This document shows positions 32,601-47,600 of a DNA stretch of 64,000 nucleotides, one piece after another. The notes below the pieces were generated by a model. The model was not told the DNA's origin. It searched no databases and was given only the letters and a program-made list of their open reading frames with translations. The stretch comes from Liolophura sinensis (lineage: Eukaryota; Mollusca; Polyplacophora; Chitonida; Chitonidae), in NCBI RefSeq assembly GCF_032854445.1, contig NC_088300.1:372001-436000 (forward strand). The letters run 5' to 3'. The translations under genes were made by a program, and so were the position numbers. Positions within the stretch are counted from its first letter, which is position 1. Each line of letters starts with the position of its first letter.

Positions 32601-35600
32601 AGAGCTATACATGTATGCTGAAAGACAGAAGTGTGAGATACTGGAACAGAGCTGTATATTTATGCTGATAATCAGAAGTGTGAGATACTGGAACAGAGCT
32701 GTACATGTATGCTGATAATCAAAAGTGTGAGATACTGGAAGAGAGCTATACATGTATGCTGATAATCAGAAGTATGAGATACTGGAACAGACCTATACAT
32801 GTTATCAAATAAGTAGAGGTATGAGATATCAATTCATGCCAGTTTTTATTTGCCACAAAGTTGCACTGGTAAATTTGATATACCGCTGGGAGGAGTTTTC
32901 TATCCTGAGATCTGATATATGATACTGCAACTGTAGCCAGGCTGATATGATGAAATTACTGATGGACGCCTGTAGGCAGGTTCTCAGTCAAGGATACCCA
33001 ACATGATCCGTTAAGCTGACTGACTGAGCTTTTTATGTAATCCTAAGAAATGTCTGAATGTCACTTGTGGTTTGCGACAGTCATTCTTTCCTTACAGTCT
33101 GGCTAAATGCGGACTATGTACATGTAATGTTTAAAAAAAGCCACAGGTATCTAGATAAGAACCTGCTAGTCAGAAGGAAATCCACAACACTTGTTAATAT
33201 ACACAGATAATTTGTGGCTGGTTCTCATTTGTAAGTTGTTATGCTTTGCTAAATATAAACATAGTCTGTACTATTTATACTGTAATGAAGTTGATTGTCT
33301 GTCTTTAGTAGATGAGGACAGTGTGTATCCTCATCATGGTTCATGACGTGGGTCAATGCCTTAAGTATTAGGATGTGTTGGTCACATTAAATATCATTGT
33401 GTTTAGACTGAGCAGATGAATGACAGTATGATATCCATCATTGTATTTAGACTGACAGTATGATATCCATCATTGTGTGTAGACTCAGTATGATATCCAT
33501 CATTGTGTTTAGACTGACAGTATGATATCCATCATTGTGTTTAGACTCAGTATGATATCCATCATTGTGTTTAGACTGACCAGATGAATGACAGTATGAT
33601 ATCATTCATTGTGTTTAGACTGACCAGACACAATCTGTCATTGTGTTTATACTGACAAGATGAATGACAGTATGACATCTATCATTGTGTTTAGACTGAC
33701 TAGATGAATGACAGTATAATATCCATCATTGTGTTTAGACTGACTAGATGAATGACAGTATAATATCCATCATTGTGTTTAGACTGACTAGATGAATGAC
33801 AGTATAATATCCATCATTGTGTTTAGACTGACTAGATGAATGACAGTATAATATCCATCATTGTCTTTAGACTGACCAGATGACAGACAGTATATCTATC
33901 ATTGTGTTTAGACTAACCAGATGAATGACAGTATGATATCCATCATTGTGTTTAGACTGACAGTATAATATCCATCATTGTGTATAGACTGACCAGATGA
34001 ATTGCAGTATGATAGCCATCATTGCATTTATAATGACCAGATGAATGATAGTATGATATCCATCATTGTGTTTAGACTGACAGTATGATATCCATCATTG
34101 TGTTTAGACTGACAGTATGATATCCATCATTGTGTTTAGACTCAGTATGATATCCATCATTGTGTTTAGACTGACCAGATGAATGGCAGTATGATATCTG
34201 TACATATACCCTAATTCATCAGCCTTTTCAACTGCCTCTGCAACCAGTATTTGAAAACTTTTGAAAGAACTCATAGGTGTGTACAGAAATAATTGGAAAA
34301 GTTTTGGGAAGCTTGCTTTTGTAGTGACACAAACAAATTATTTTGGCATAATTTTTCATAATAATTATATGCATAAATTGTGCTGAAATAAACTGCTTTT
34401 GAGGTTAAAAAGTTGAAGATTTACAGTACATGTGTTCACACTGTAGATTATGGTAACCTTAGCACTGTTTTTGTATTTATGTTGCATAGCAGCTAGATTT
34501 ATGGATATCTGACTGTAGCACAGGTATGGGGGCCTCTGTGGCACAGTTGGTTAGCGCACTAGCGCAGCGTAATGACCCAGGAGTCTCTCACCAATGCGGT
34601 CACTGTGAGTTCAAGTCCAGCTCATGCTGGCTTCCTCTCCGGTCATACGTGGGAAGGTCTGCCAGCAACCTGCGGATGGTCGTAGGTTTCCCCTGGGCTC
34701 ATGCTGGCTTCCTCTCCAGCCATACGTGGGAAGGTCTGCCAGCAACCTGCGGATGGTCGTGGGTTTCTCCCGGGCTCTGCCTGGTTTCCACCCACCATAA
34801 TGCTGGCCGCCGTCGTATCAAAAAAACACCAATAAAAAAAAAAAAAACGTAGCACAGGTATGAAAATTGCATTTGCCTTTCATCAGCTCATAACTCAAGC
34901 TTATCTGTTCCAACAACGAGTAAAGGAGATATTTGATTTACAGTATTTTTAGCCTCTTTGTCAGAGGTGATTGTGAGTATGTGGAACAATATGAGCCATT
35001 CTCTGTCCAAATTTACCTCTGGGGGTTTGCGTTAATATATATAGTGTCACTACATGGAGGAATATTATGTGGAGGTTTACATTAATAGTGTCACTACATG
35101 TAGGACTTTTATGTATAGATTTACATTACTAGTGTCACTACATGTAGGAATTTTATGTAGAGGTTTACATTAATAGTGTCACTACATGTAGGAATTTTAC
35201 ATAGAGGTTTACATTAATAGTGTCACTACATGTAGGAATTTTACATAGAGGTTTACATTAATAGTGTCACTACATGTAGGAATTCTGCGTATAGATTTAC
35301 ATTAATAGTGTCACTACCAGTAGGAATTTTACGTAGAGGTTTACATTAATAGTGTCACTACATGTAGGAATTTTGCGTATAGATTTACATTAATAGTGTC
35401 ACTACATGTAGGAATATTATGTGGAGGTTTACATTAATAGTGTCACTACATGTAGGAATATTATGTGTAGCTTTACATTAATAGTGTCACTACATGTAGG
35501 AATATTATGTAGAGGTTTACATTAATAGTGTCACTACATGTAGGAATATTATGTGTAGCTTTACATTAATAGTGTCACTACATGTAGGAATATTATGTAT

Positions 35601-38600
35601 AGATTTACATTAATAGTGTCACTACATGTAGGAATATTATGTAGAGGTTTACATTAATAGTGTCACTACATGTAGGAATATTATGTAGAGGTTTACATTA
35701 ATAGTGTCACTACATGTAGGAATATTATGTAGAGGTTTACATTAATAGTGTCACTACATGTAGGAATATTATGTAGAGGTTTACATTAATAGTGTCACTA
35801 CATGTAGGAATATTATGTAGAGGTTTATATTAATAGTGTCACTACATGTAGGAATATTATGTAGAGGTTTACATTATTAGTGTCGCTACGTGTAGGAATT
35901 TTATGTATAGATTTACATTAATAGTGTCACTATATGCAGGAATTTTATGTGGAGGTTTACATTGATATTGTCACTACATGTAGGAATTTTGCGTATAGAT
36001 TTACATTAATAGTGTCACTACATGTAGGAATTTTACATAGAGGTTTACATTAATAGTGTCACTACATGTAGGAATTTTGCGTATAGATTTACATTCATAG
36101 TGTCACTACATGTAGGAATTTTATGTGGAGGTTTACATTGATAGTGTCACTACATGTAGGAATTTTATGTATAGATTTACATTAATAGTGTCACTACATG
36201 TAGGAATATTATGTAGAGGTTTACATTAATAGTGTCATTACATGTAGCAATTTTATGAGGAGGTTTACATTAATAGTGTCATTACATGTAGCAATTTTAT
36301 GTGGAGGGTTACATTAATAGTGTCACTACATGTAGGAATATTATGTGGAGGTTTACATTAATATTGTCATTACATGTAGGAATTTTATGTGGAGGTTGAC
36401 ATTAATAGTGTCACTACATGTAGGAATTTTACATAGAGGTTTACATTAATAGTGTCACTACATGTAGGAATATTATGTAGAGGTTTACATTAATAGTGTC
36501 ACTACATGTAGGAATATTATGTGGAGGTTTACATTAATAGTGTCACTACCAGTAGGACTTTTATGTATAGATTTACATTACTAGTGTCACTACATGTAGG
36601 AATTTTATGTAGAGGTTTACATTGATAGTGTCACTACATGTAGGAATTTTACATAGAGGTTTATATTAATAGTGTCATTACATGTAGGAATTTTATGTGG
36701 AGGTTTACATTAATAGTGTCACTACATGTAGGAATATTATGTGGAGGTTTACATTAATATTGTCATTACATGTAGGAATTTTATGTGGAGGTTTACATTA
36801 ATAGTGTCACTACATGTAGGAATATTATGTAGAGGTTTACATTAATAGTGTCATTACATGTAGCAATTTTATGAGGAGGTTTACATTAATAGTGTCATTA
36901 CATGTAGCAATTTTATGTGGAGGTTTACATTAATAGTGTCACTACATGTAGGAATATTATGTGGAGGTTTACATTAATAGTGTTGAATGTAATTAATTAA
37001 TGTAGGAATATTATGTGGAGGTTTACATTAATATTGTCATTACATGTAGGAATTTTATGTGGAGGTTTACATTAATAGTGTCACTACATGTAGGAATTTT
37101 ATGTAGAGGTATATGTTACTAGTGTCACTACATGTAGGAATTTTACGTATAGATTTACATTAATAGTGTCACTACATGTAGGAATTTTATGTGGAGGTTT
37201 ACATTGATAGTGTCACTACATGTAGGAATTTTGCGTATAGATTTACATTAATAGTGACACTACATGTAGGAATTTTACATAGAGGTTTACATTAATAGTG
37301 TCACTACATGTAGGAATTGTATGTATAGGTTAACAATTATTGGGTCTCCAAGCTGGAAGCCTGTTCTGCCTTTCTTTTACAAAAGGAAGCAAGTGACAAA
37401 TGCATTCTTATGATATTTTAACAAAAAACATAAACATTATGTGCCTTTCTTGGCATTTCTCTCTGTCAGGATACATAATTTCAAGGTAAATTGGTCCTGA
37501 TATAGGGACAGACCAAGAAATGCACACAGTGGTCAAAATATCAAGTGAATGCATTTGTCTCTTGCTTTTTGTTATAAGAGGGCAGTGTTGTTCTTGTTTA
37601 GATTGTTATAGGAGGGCAGTGTTGTTCTTGTTTAGATTGTTATAGGAGGGCAGTGTTGTTCTTGTTTTGATTGTTATAGGAGGGAATTGTTGTTCTTGTT
37701 TAGATTGTTATGGGAGGGCAGTGTTGTTCTTGTTTAGATTGTTATAGGAGGGCAGTGTTGTTCTTGTTTAGATTGTTATAGGAGGGCAGTGTTGTTCTTG
37801 TTTAGATTGTTATAGGAGGGCAGTGTTGTTCTTGTTTTGATTGTTATAGGAGGGAATTGTTGTTCTTGTTTAGATTGTTATAGGAGGGCAGTGTTGTTCT
37901 TTTTAGAATGTTATAGGAGGGCAGTGTTGTTCTTGTTTTGATTGTTATAGGAGGGCAGTGTTGTTCTTTTTTAGAATGTTATGGGAGGGCAGTGTTGTTC
38001 TTTTTTAGAATGTTATAGGAGGGCAGTGTTGTTCTTGTTTTGATTGTTATAGGAGGGCAGTGTTGTTCTTGTTTTGATTGTTATAGGAGGGAATTGTTGT
38101 TCTTGTTTAGATTGTTATAGGAGGGCAGTGTTGTTCTTTTTTAGATTGTTATAGAAGGGCAGTGTTGTTCTTGTTTTGATTGTTATAGGAGGGCAGTGTT
38201 GTTCTTGTTTTGATTGTTATAGGAGGGCAGTGTTGTTCTTGTTTAGATTGTTATAGGAGGGCAGTGTTGTTCTTGTTTAGATTGTTATAGGAGGGCAGTG
38301 TTGTTCTTGTTTAGAGCATTAACATTATTTTTATTCTTCTTTTTGTTATATTTCCAGAAAACTGCAAATCACATCTGTTTGAGTTATGGCTTAGAATTTG
38401 TGCAAATATTTTCTTCATAGCTTTTGAATTTCTTAATGATCTTAAGCTTTAAATTTTGATGCAGCTTTGCTGTATTCTGGGCAGTGTGTTTCAGGTGGGT
38501 GATTAGAATTCTGCTTTTATGTTTTATCTAAGTTTGTAACTTCTCAAGATAAAATAAAAGTAAAGTTAATTTTATGGTTTTGAAGGTACATACTTTTAAT

Positions 38601-41600
38601 TGCCTGTAAATCAAAAACTATGAGAGCTAAATATTTGGTAATTTATGTCAAAATAGTAGCCCAAGGTATGGGCTTTGCATGGCATCTGAACATACAATCT
38701 GTGAGCTGCAATTCATAGTTTCCTCTAAGGAAGTATTTAGATCATGTCACCCTATTACACAAACATAGACTTTGCGGGTAACAGGACAGTGATGTGCTGT
38801 TGAACTCCCCAGTTAACTGACCATGATGTTCCGTAGTGGACGGTGTATCATGATATACCAGTGTGCTGATGAACGACTGTCACTGACATGGGCATGTCAA
38901 AAACTGCTCTGTACTCAAGCAAATGCTCAAAACCATTCATGCAGTGAAACTTCAGGCCATTATAAATTGTTTAACATAAAACGTCTATGCCAAATTAGGT
39001 TTATTTTATTGTTCATGATGTTTATGCTATTAATTTTCTGTTGAGGAATGAAGTGATCATCTAAGGAAGGTAATTACTGAATGACCTTGGTAAAGTAAGC
39101 GTCTGTAAAATTGTGTAGAACAATGTCCGTTCTTACACCTCATTAGACCAGTAGACCTTGTGCAACGTGTAGATCAAGGTCCATTCTTACACCTCATGAG
39201 ACCAGTAGACCTTGTGCAACGTGTAGATCAAGGTCCATTCTTACACCTCATGAGACCAGTAAGACCTTGTGCAACATGTAGATCAAAGTCCATTCTTACA
39301 CCTCATGAGACCAGTAAGACCTTGTGCAACGTGTAGATCAAGGTCCATTCTTACACCTCATGAGACCAGTAGACCTTGTGCAACGTGTAGATCAAGGTCC
39401 ATTCTTACACCTCATGAGACCAGTAAGACCTTGTGCAATGTGTAGATCAAGGTCCGTTCTTACACCTCATGAGACCAGTAGACCTTGTGCAACGTGTAGA
39501 TCAAGGTCCATTCTTACACCTCATGAGACCAGTAGACCTTGTGCAATGTGTAGATCAAGGTCCATTCTTACACCTCATGAGACCAGTAAGACCTTGTGCA
39601 ACATGTAGATCAAAGTCCATTCTTACACCTCATTAGACCAGTAAGACTTTGTGCAACATAAAGATAGCTTAAGTGATAAGTTTAATGTAGACACCAAGGT
39701 TTGTTATATAGAGCTGGTCTGATTACATTTGATCATTAGCTCCCTCTTGATTTGATCATTAGCTCCCTCCTGCATTTGACCATTAGCTCCCTCTTGCATT
39801 TGATCATTAGCTCCCTCCTGCATTTATCTAAGTAACTGGATGTCACTTTTGTCGTGTAGACTCGATTGTGTCCAGTTATAATGCTGGTTTACCGTGTAAA
39901 AAACTCCAGCCACAGTCTAATGATGTTACATGGATATTTGTCCATGTTCACATCATACAGGTTAAAGATTGACCTGTGTAGATAGGATACTTTTGAGATA
40001 GACACAGCTAGATCTGTGTGGGGATTACTTTCGTCTTACAATCTGTCCTGTAAATGCAGTGTATCTAAATATATATCAATACTTTTTATAAGGCAGTACA
40101 TACATGTAAATCATCAGTGTGGCAGGAAATAAATGGAATGAATGTCACAATTTTGTCAAAGGGATGTAATAGGGAATATATGATCCTCACATGTCAGGTA
40201 ACATGCTTGTGCCTGCAGATTTAGGTATGGTGTTAGGAGAAAGTGTACAGATAACATGCTTGTGCCTGCAGATTTAGGGATGGTGTGAGGAGAAAGTGTA
40301 CAGATAACATGCTTGTGCCTGCAGATTTAGGGATGGTGTGAGGAGAAAGTGTACAGATAACATGCTTGTGCCTGCAGATTTAGGGATGGTGTGAGGAGAA
40401 AGTGTATCGATAACATGCTTGTACCTGCAAATTTAGGGATGGTGTTAGGAGAAAGTGTACAGATAACATGCTTGTGCCTGCAGATTAGGGGGTGGTGTTA
40501 GGAGAAAGTGTACAGATAACATGCTTGTGCCTGAGGATTTAGGTATGGTGTTAGGAGAAAGTCTACTGATAACATGCTTGTACCTGCAAATTTAGGTATG
40601 GTGTTAGGAGAAAGTGTACAGATAACATGCTTGTGCCTGCAGATTTAAGGATGGTGTTAGGAAAAAGTGTACAGATAATATGCTTGTACCTGCAGATTTA
40701 GGGATGGTGTTAGGAGAAAGTGTACAGATAACAAGCTTGTACCTGCAGATTTAGGTATGGTGTTAGGAGAAAGTGTACAGAATGTACTGACGTGCATTGT
40801 TCACAGGCTGAGTATTCATTTTGTTACCTATAATGTTGTGAGCAGACACTTTACCTGCTGCTTGTGGGCTATACGAACATTACACATAATATGAAACTCA
40901 CAAAAAAGGACAGAAAAAAAAGCTGTCTGGGCACTTATCCCCCAGTGATTGTTTGGCTTATTTAACTGGTTATTTATACACACAACTGCTGTGGGCAGAA
41001 CAGACATGTGTCTGACATGTGACAAAGCTGGCCTGGCATGGTGGCTCTCTGGAACATCAAGAAAACATGCTTGATTGATATGTAGAAGCTAGTAGTTGAG
41101 GGGAATTCGTAACGCATTGCATATGGAACCAGCTATTGAAGACACCGGGAAGTTATTACCCATAAGCAATAACCACCTAATAAACCAGTTCAAAGTTATT
41201 ATCCAGTGATAAGCAGTGTGCTGTTCACTCGAAACTACCAGCCAACCAACAAACCTGGAAGTTGTTGTCAAAAGGCAATAGCCAGTTAACACACCAGAAG
41301 TTGTTGTAAAAGGGCAATAGCCAGCTAATAGACCAAAAGGTGTTGTCAATGGGCAATATCCAGCTAACACACCAGAAGTTGTTGCCAAAAGGCAGTAGCC
41401 AGTTAACAGACAAGAAGTTGTAGTCAAAAGTCAATAGCCAGCCAACAGACCAGAAGTTGTTGTCAAATAAGGCAATAGTCAGCCAACAGACCAGAAGTTG
41501 TTGTCAAATAAGGCAATAGTCAGCCAACAGACCAGAAGTTGTAGTCAAAAGTCAATAGTCAGCCAACAGACCAGAAGTTGTTGTCAGATAAGGCAATAGT

Positions 41601-44600
41601 CAGCGAACAGACCAGAAGTTGTCAAATAAGGCAATAGCCAGTCAACAGACCAGAAGTTGTAGTCAAATAAGGCAGTAGTCAGCCAACAGACCAGAAGTTG
41701 TTGTTAAATAAGGGAATAGTCAACTAATAGACCAGAAGTTGTTGTCAAATAAGGCAATAGTCAGCCAACAGACCAGAAGTTGTAGTCAAGAGTCAATATC
41801 CAGCCAGAACAGAAGTTGTAGTCAAATAAGGCAATAGTCAGCCAACAGACCAGAAGTTGTTGTTAAATAAGGCAATAGTCAACTAACAGACCAGAAGTTG
41901 TTGTCAAATAAGGCAATAGTCAGCTAACAGAGCAGAAGCTGTTGTTAAAATTCAATAGCCAGCCAACAGGCCGGAAGTTGTTGTCAAATAAGGCAATAGT
42001 CAGCTAACAGACAGTCCAGAAGACTCCCAGCATATCCCAATATTAGTTGGCTTGCCATCTTTCTGGGAAAAGAAATCTTTTAGTAAATGCTTTTGTAGTC
42101 CGTATATATTTGCTAACATCTGAATTGAAGTAACTTTTCTTTTTGTTCTGCAGTTCCTGTATGTTAGTGTTTGTCAACTATCGGTATTAACTTTCTGTGT
42201 GCTATGTACATTTATAAACCATCAAGAATGTTTATGGTTGACCTGATTTATTGTTCCATTGATGTGATTGTGACAGTGGAGACTCCCTTTGTAACTAATC
42301 CCATTACTGTGATAGTACATATACCTGTCTCTTACCTGTACAGTGATAGTACATATACCTGTCTCTTACCTGGGCTGTGATAGTACATGCACCTGTCTCT
42401 TACCTGTGCTGTGATAGTACATGCACCTGTCTCTTACCTGTACTGTGATACTACATGTACCTGTCTCTTACCTGTACTGTGATAGTACATGTACCTTTCT
42501 GTTACCTGTACTCTGGTAGTACATGTACCTGACTGTTACCTTTACTGTGATAGTACATGTACCTTACTGTGATAGTACATGTACCTGTCTGTTACCTGCA
42601 CTGTGATAGTACATGTACCTTTCTGTTACCTGTACTCTGGTTGTACATGTACCTTTGTGTTACCTTTACTGTGATAGTACATGTACCTGTCTGTTACCTG
42701 TACTGTGATGCTACATGTACCTGCCTATTACCTGTACTGTGATAGTGCATGTACCTGCCTGTTACCTGTACTGTGATGCTACATGTACCTTTCTGTTACC
42801 TTTACTGTGATAGTACATGTACCTTTCTGTTACCAGTACTGTGGTAGTACATGTACCTTTCTGTTACCTGTACTGTGATAGTACATGTACCTGTCTGTTA
42901 CCTGTACTGTGATAGTACATGTACCTGCCTGTTACCTGTACTGTGATAGTACATGCACCTGTCTCTTACCTGTACTGTGATACTACATGCACCTGTCTCT
43001 TACCTGTACTGTGATAGTACATGTACCTTTCTGTTACCTGTACTCTGGTAGTACATGTACCTGACTGTTACCTGCACTGTGATAGTACATGTACCTTACT
43101 GTGATAGTACATGTACCTGTCTGTTACCTGTACTGTGATAGTACATGTACCTGCCTGTTACCTGTACTGTGATAGTACATGTACCTTTCTGTTACCTGTA
43201 CTGTGATAGTACATGTACCTGTCTGTTACCTGTACTGTGATAGTACATGTACCTTTCTGCTACCCTTACTGTGATAGTATGTGTACCTGCCTATTACCTG
43301 TACCTGTCTATTACCTGTACCTGCCTATTACCTGTACCTGTCTATTACCTGTACCTGCCTATTACCTGTACCTGTCTATTACCTGTACCTGCCTATTACC
43401 TGTACCTGTCTATTACCTGTACCTGCCTATTACCTGTACCTGTCTATTACCTGTACCTGCCTATTACCTGTACCTGTCTATTACCTGTACCTGCCTATTA
43501 CCTGTACCTGTCTATTACCTGTACCTGTCTATTACCTGTACCTGCCTATTACCTGTACCTGTCTATTACCTGTACCTGCCTATTACCTGTACCAGCCTAT
43601 TACCTGTACCTGCCTATTACCTGTACCTGTCTATTACCTGTACCTGCCTATTACCTGTACCTGTCTATTACCGGTAGAACATACCTGGGGTAACATTTTG
43701 CTCAGGACTCAGCTGCACATTGCCTGAATGTAATGGTTCTGTCAACCTTGGAAAGGTGTTTTCACATTTGTTTGAAGGGTAGGCTGATATCCTATTGAAA
43801 AAATGGTAGTTTCAGGATAAATAGTATTATTTTATGATTTTTATTTGGCTCTGAAAATGAATATAATTTTTTTAATTCATTTGCTGTATTTTTTTTTAAT
43901 GTCATTTGTTTTGTCATGGTCACAAGCCCCAGAACATGTATCTACTTCTCCACATGTACATGGGAATGAGGTAATTCTGTTGTTTATGTTGTGTGAGAGG
44001 ACCATGTCACTCAGCATCATTTTACTATCTTTGGCTTCACCTTAGCCTTTAGCTTTCCCTCACCAGGGGACTTCTGAAAAACTGTAACACTGCTTCTGCT
44101 CAGGTGTAAACTCCTAATGTTTTGGTCTTGGTAAAATTAACCAGCCTGTATTTAATTAATGTAATGAAAACAAATAAAGGAATGGTAAATCTGTTCTGAT
44201 CCCCTCTATAAAGTAGATAATTGCTTAGCCTCCAGCTGAAAACTGCTAATAGTTTCTATCTTAATGTTAATATTAGGGTTGATTTGTTCTCTTTTTTTTT
44301 CCTGTCCAAAATGACCGGAGGCTTTACGGCATGCTCTGTTCGTTTTCAGCTGTGCCCCGTATATATTTTTGTATGCCAGTTGCAGACTGTTAAGTCAGAC
44401 CTGGGACTATCACATACGTGGATATACATTGGCTCCCCTCTTCACATTACAATTGCATTACAATTCAAAAGAGAAGTACTCCTACTTCTCTTTAAGAAGC
44501 TCTTTTTGATTTCAAATAATGAAAATTGATTACAAATTTCTTCTTTCTTGGCCTTTAAAATTTCCTATTTGTTCTGTGACATAGTATTTGTTCGGGAACA

Positions 44601-47600
44601 ACATCAGTCAGATGAATAAAGTTTTGAATGAGGAAATATGTGTTTGAATTTATCTGAGGTGATACTGGCATCATGCCAAGATTGCTTGACTTGATGCATG
44701 TTGATATATATGCGATAGGCTTAAGGCATTGTTATTAGGTTTGTCCATCTGTTCTTCTGTCCGTGTGTTCATCTGCCCATATGTCCATTTGTTCATTTGT
44801 CTATCTGTCCATCTGTTCAACTCTCCATTTCACATTTATGTGTGTGAATACATTTACTTTAAACTTGTTTAAACTTTATCTTACATACATCTTTCAAAGT
44901 TTTATTATGTTACATGTGTCTGCATTTCACATACATCTTTCAAAGTTTTATTATGTTACATGTGTCTGCATTTCACATACATCTTTCAAAGTTTTATTAT
45001 GTTACATGTGCCTGCATTTCACATACATCTTTCAAAGTTTTATTATGTTACATTTGCCTGCATTTCACATACATCTTTCAAAGTTTTATTATGTTACATG
45101 TGTCTGCATTTCACATACATCTTTCAAAGTTTTATTATGTTACATGTGTCTGCATTTCACATATATCTTTCAAAGTTTTATTATGTTACATGTGTCTGCA
45201 TTTCACTTTTGGAATATTCCAGTGTACATGTATATTTGACAATCTCAAACTGATTTATCTAACGTATCTTTCGGACAATAGCTTTTTAAGTTACATGTAT
45301 TTTGCTTCTAGTTGTACATTCAGTTGTACATGTACACGGATGTACATCTCTGTGGGATCAGAGGCTGAGGGCTTGCTGACGGGGAGCATGCTTGGGACAG
45401 CAACATCAGCAGTAGTAGTAGCAGCAGCATTCTGTGAAGGATGTATTTGGTATCCTGTGGGATAGGTCAGGAGGATGTTGACTGTACATGTGGCTGGTGG
45501 GGACTGGTCAGGGACAGGCAGTCCTGCTGTACCACACTCAGTCCACAGGGGGACATGAGGGAACAGTACCTTACTCAGGGGGTATCAAAAGATGTGCTGA
45601 GTGCAGTGGCAAACCAACAGGGGGGGGGGGGGTTGGCTACAGCAGATGGTGCTTGTCATTGGGGGGGGGGGGGGGCGAGGATTCTGGTGTATGTGTGTTT
45701 GGGGGTTGTGACAGGGGCATGGGAAGTAATCAGGGAGGTGTAGAATACTTACTTGTAGCTCAAACACAGGGACAACACCACAGCACAAACCCAGAATCTG
45801 GACTCCGTGCTGCCTTGGATAATGGTTTGAAACTGCCAGTTATACACCTGTCCATCCATCTGACAGCTGAAACAATAAAATTGGTGTGATTTGAAATCCA
45901 TGTTTTGAGCACATTTAACATGGGAGAGATAGGAAAGAAAGAAGATCTGGACACCTTGCTCAAATATAATGTCCTCACTTCTAGCTAACATCATGTCTAA
46001 GTATTTGGAGACCCTCTGTCATATTTCTAGCTAGCATCATGTCTAAGTATTTGGGGACCCTCTGTCACATTTCTAGATAACATCATGCCTAAGTATTTGG
46101 GGACCCTCTGTCGCATTTCTAGATAACATCATGCCTAAGTATTTGGAGACCCTCTGTCACATTTCTAGCTAACATCATGTCTAAGTATTTGGAGACCCTC
46201 TGTCACATTTCTAGCTAACATCATGCCTAAGTGTTTGGAGACCTTCTGTCACATTTCTAGCTAACATCATGTCTAAGTATTTGGAGACCCTCTGTCACAT
46301 TTCTAGCTAACATCATGCCTAAGTATTTGGAGACCCTCTGTCACATTTCTAGCTAACATCATGTCTAAGTATTTGGAGACCCTCTGTCACATTTCTAGAT
46401 AACATCATGTCTAAGTATTTGGAGACCCTCTGTCACATTTCTAGCTAACATCATGTCTAAGTATTTGGAGACCGTCTGTCACATTTCTAGCTAACATCAT
46501 GTCTAAGTATTTGGAGACCCTCTGTCACATTTCTAGCTAACATCATGCCTAAGTATTTGGAGACCCTCTGTCACATTTCTAGATAACATCATGTCTAAGT
46601 ATTTGGAGACCCTCTGTCACATTTCTAGCTAACATCATGCCTAAGTATTTGGAGACCCTCTGTCACATTTCTAGCTAACATCATGTCTAAGTATTTGGAG
46701 ACCCTCTGTCACATTTCTAGCTAACATCATGTCTAAGTATTTGGAGACCTTCTGTCACATTTCTAGCTAACATCATGTCTAAGTATTTGGAGACCCTCTG
46801 TCACATTTCTAGTTAGCATCATGCCTGTCAGGCCCTTTTCATTCTCCTCCATAATCGTGACCCAGGAACCAATTTCATAAAATGTTGTAAATAAAGATGG
46901 ATTTTGATGCAAAGTAACATCACATTCTGATTGTTCCAGGTACAATGGGCAGCTACCTCAAGGGGACAAGGGGCGTCGCCGCAGTAAGTTCATCCTGTGG
47001 AAGAGGTCCATCGCTAACGGTGTGAAACCCGCCCGCAAACATGTGGTCAAGAACCCACAGGCCTCAAAGGTCAGTCTGAGTCTACTGCTCACAAAACACA
47101 GTGTTGGTAGGGTGGTTCAGGGTGGGAGTTAAGGCAAACATGGGGAGGTATTCTCTGATGGGATGTACAGGGAGCCGGTAAGTGCTTCTGCACACCAGAC
47201 AGTTATTAAAACATTGACAATGATGAAGTTTAAAACAGAGAAAAAATGTGGGTATGAAGAAAAGTAGAACTCAGTCAAAAATAGTTTTCTTTCCTGAGGC
47301 CTTTGAGCAAAAAAATGTATGTGGGGATTTCCCATTATGCATTCCCCATGATGATGATGAGTGTGCCCAAAATTAGACCTGAAAAGAGCTCTCATTTTTC
47401 AATAAATCAAGCATGAGAAACAAAGATATTGTGTCAGTAATAATGTGCCTTTAGTGTTTGGACTTGAATATGATGTAAAACACCAGTTAAGTAAATCAAC
47501 CAAGTTAGGTTTTGGATTCGCCAAAATTAAGGCCTAAAATTGTTTTTCAGTGGAATTAAGGTACATGTAATTTAAAGCCCAGAACCTGGTTTCTCCAATG

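Larger units (their letters stand above)
29656..46939 (+). other. Pellino intron 2 (17.3 kb, minisatellite-rich)
   Basis: Contains arrays at 30158, 33415, 35035, 37576, 39128, 40190, 41229, 42300, 43281, 44885 and 45978, plus a SINE at 34529. Unique stretches between them (for example 29656-30157, 38319-39127, 43674-44884 and 45213-45977) show no exons I could recognise. Confidence 0.6.

Noticed and set aside
30158-32805. CRISPR-like look of regular repeats
   Set aside because: Repeats are directly adjacent with no unique spacers, in an animal intron; this is a minisatellite. The same holds for the other arrays.
44221-44529. 102-codon frame in Pellino intron 2
   Set aside because: AT-rich intronic DNA, no known domain, no splice support.
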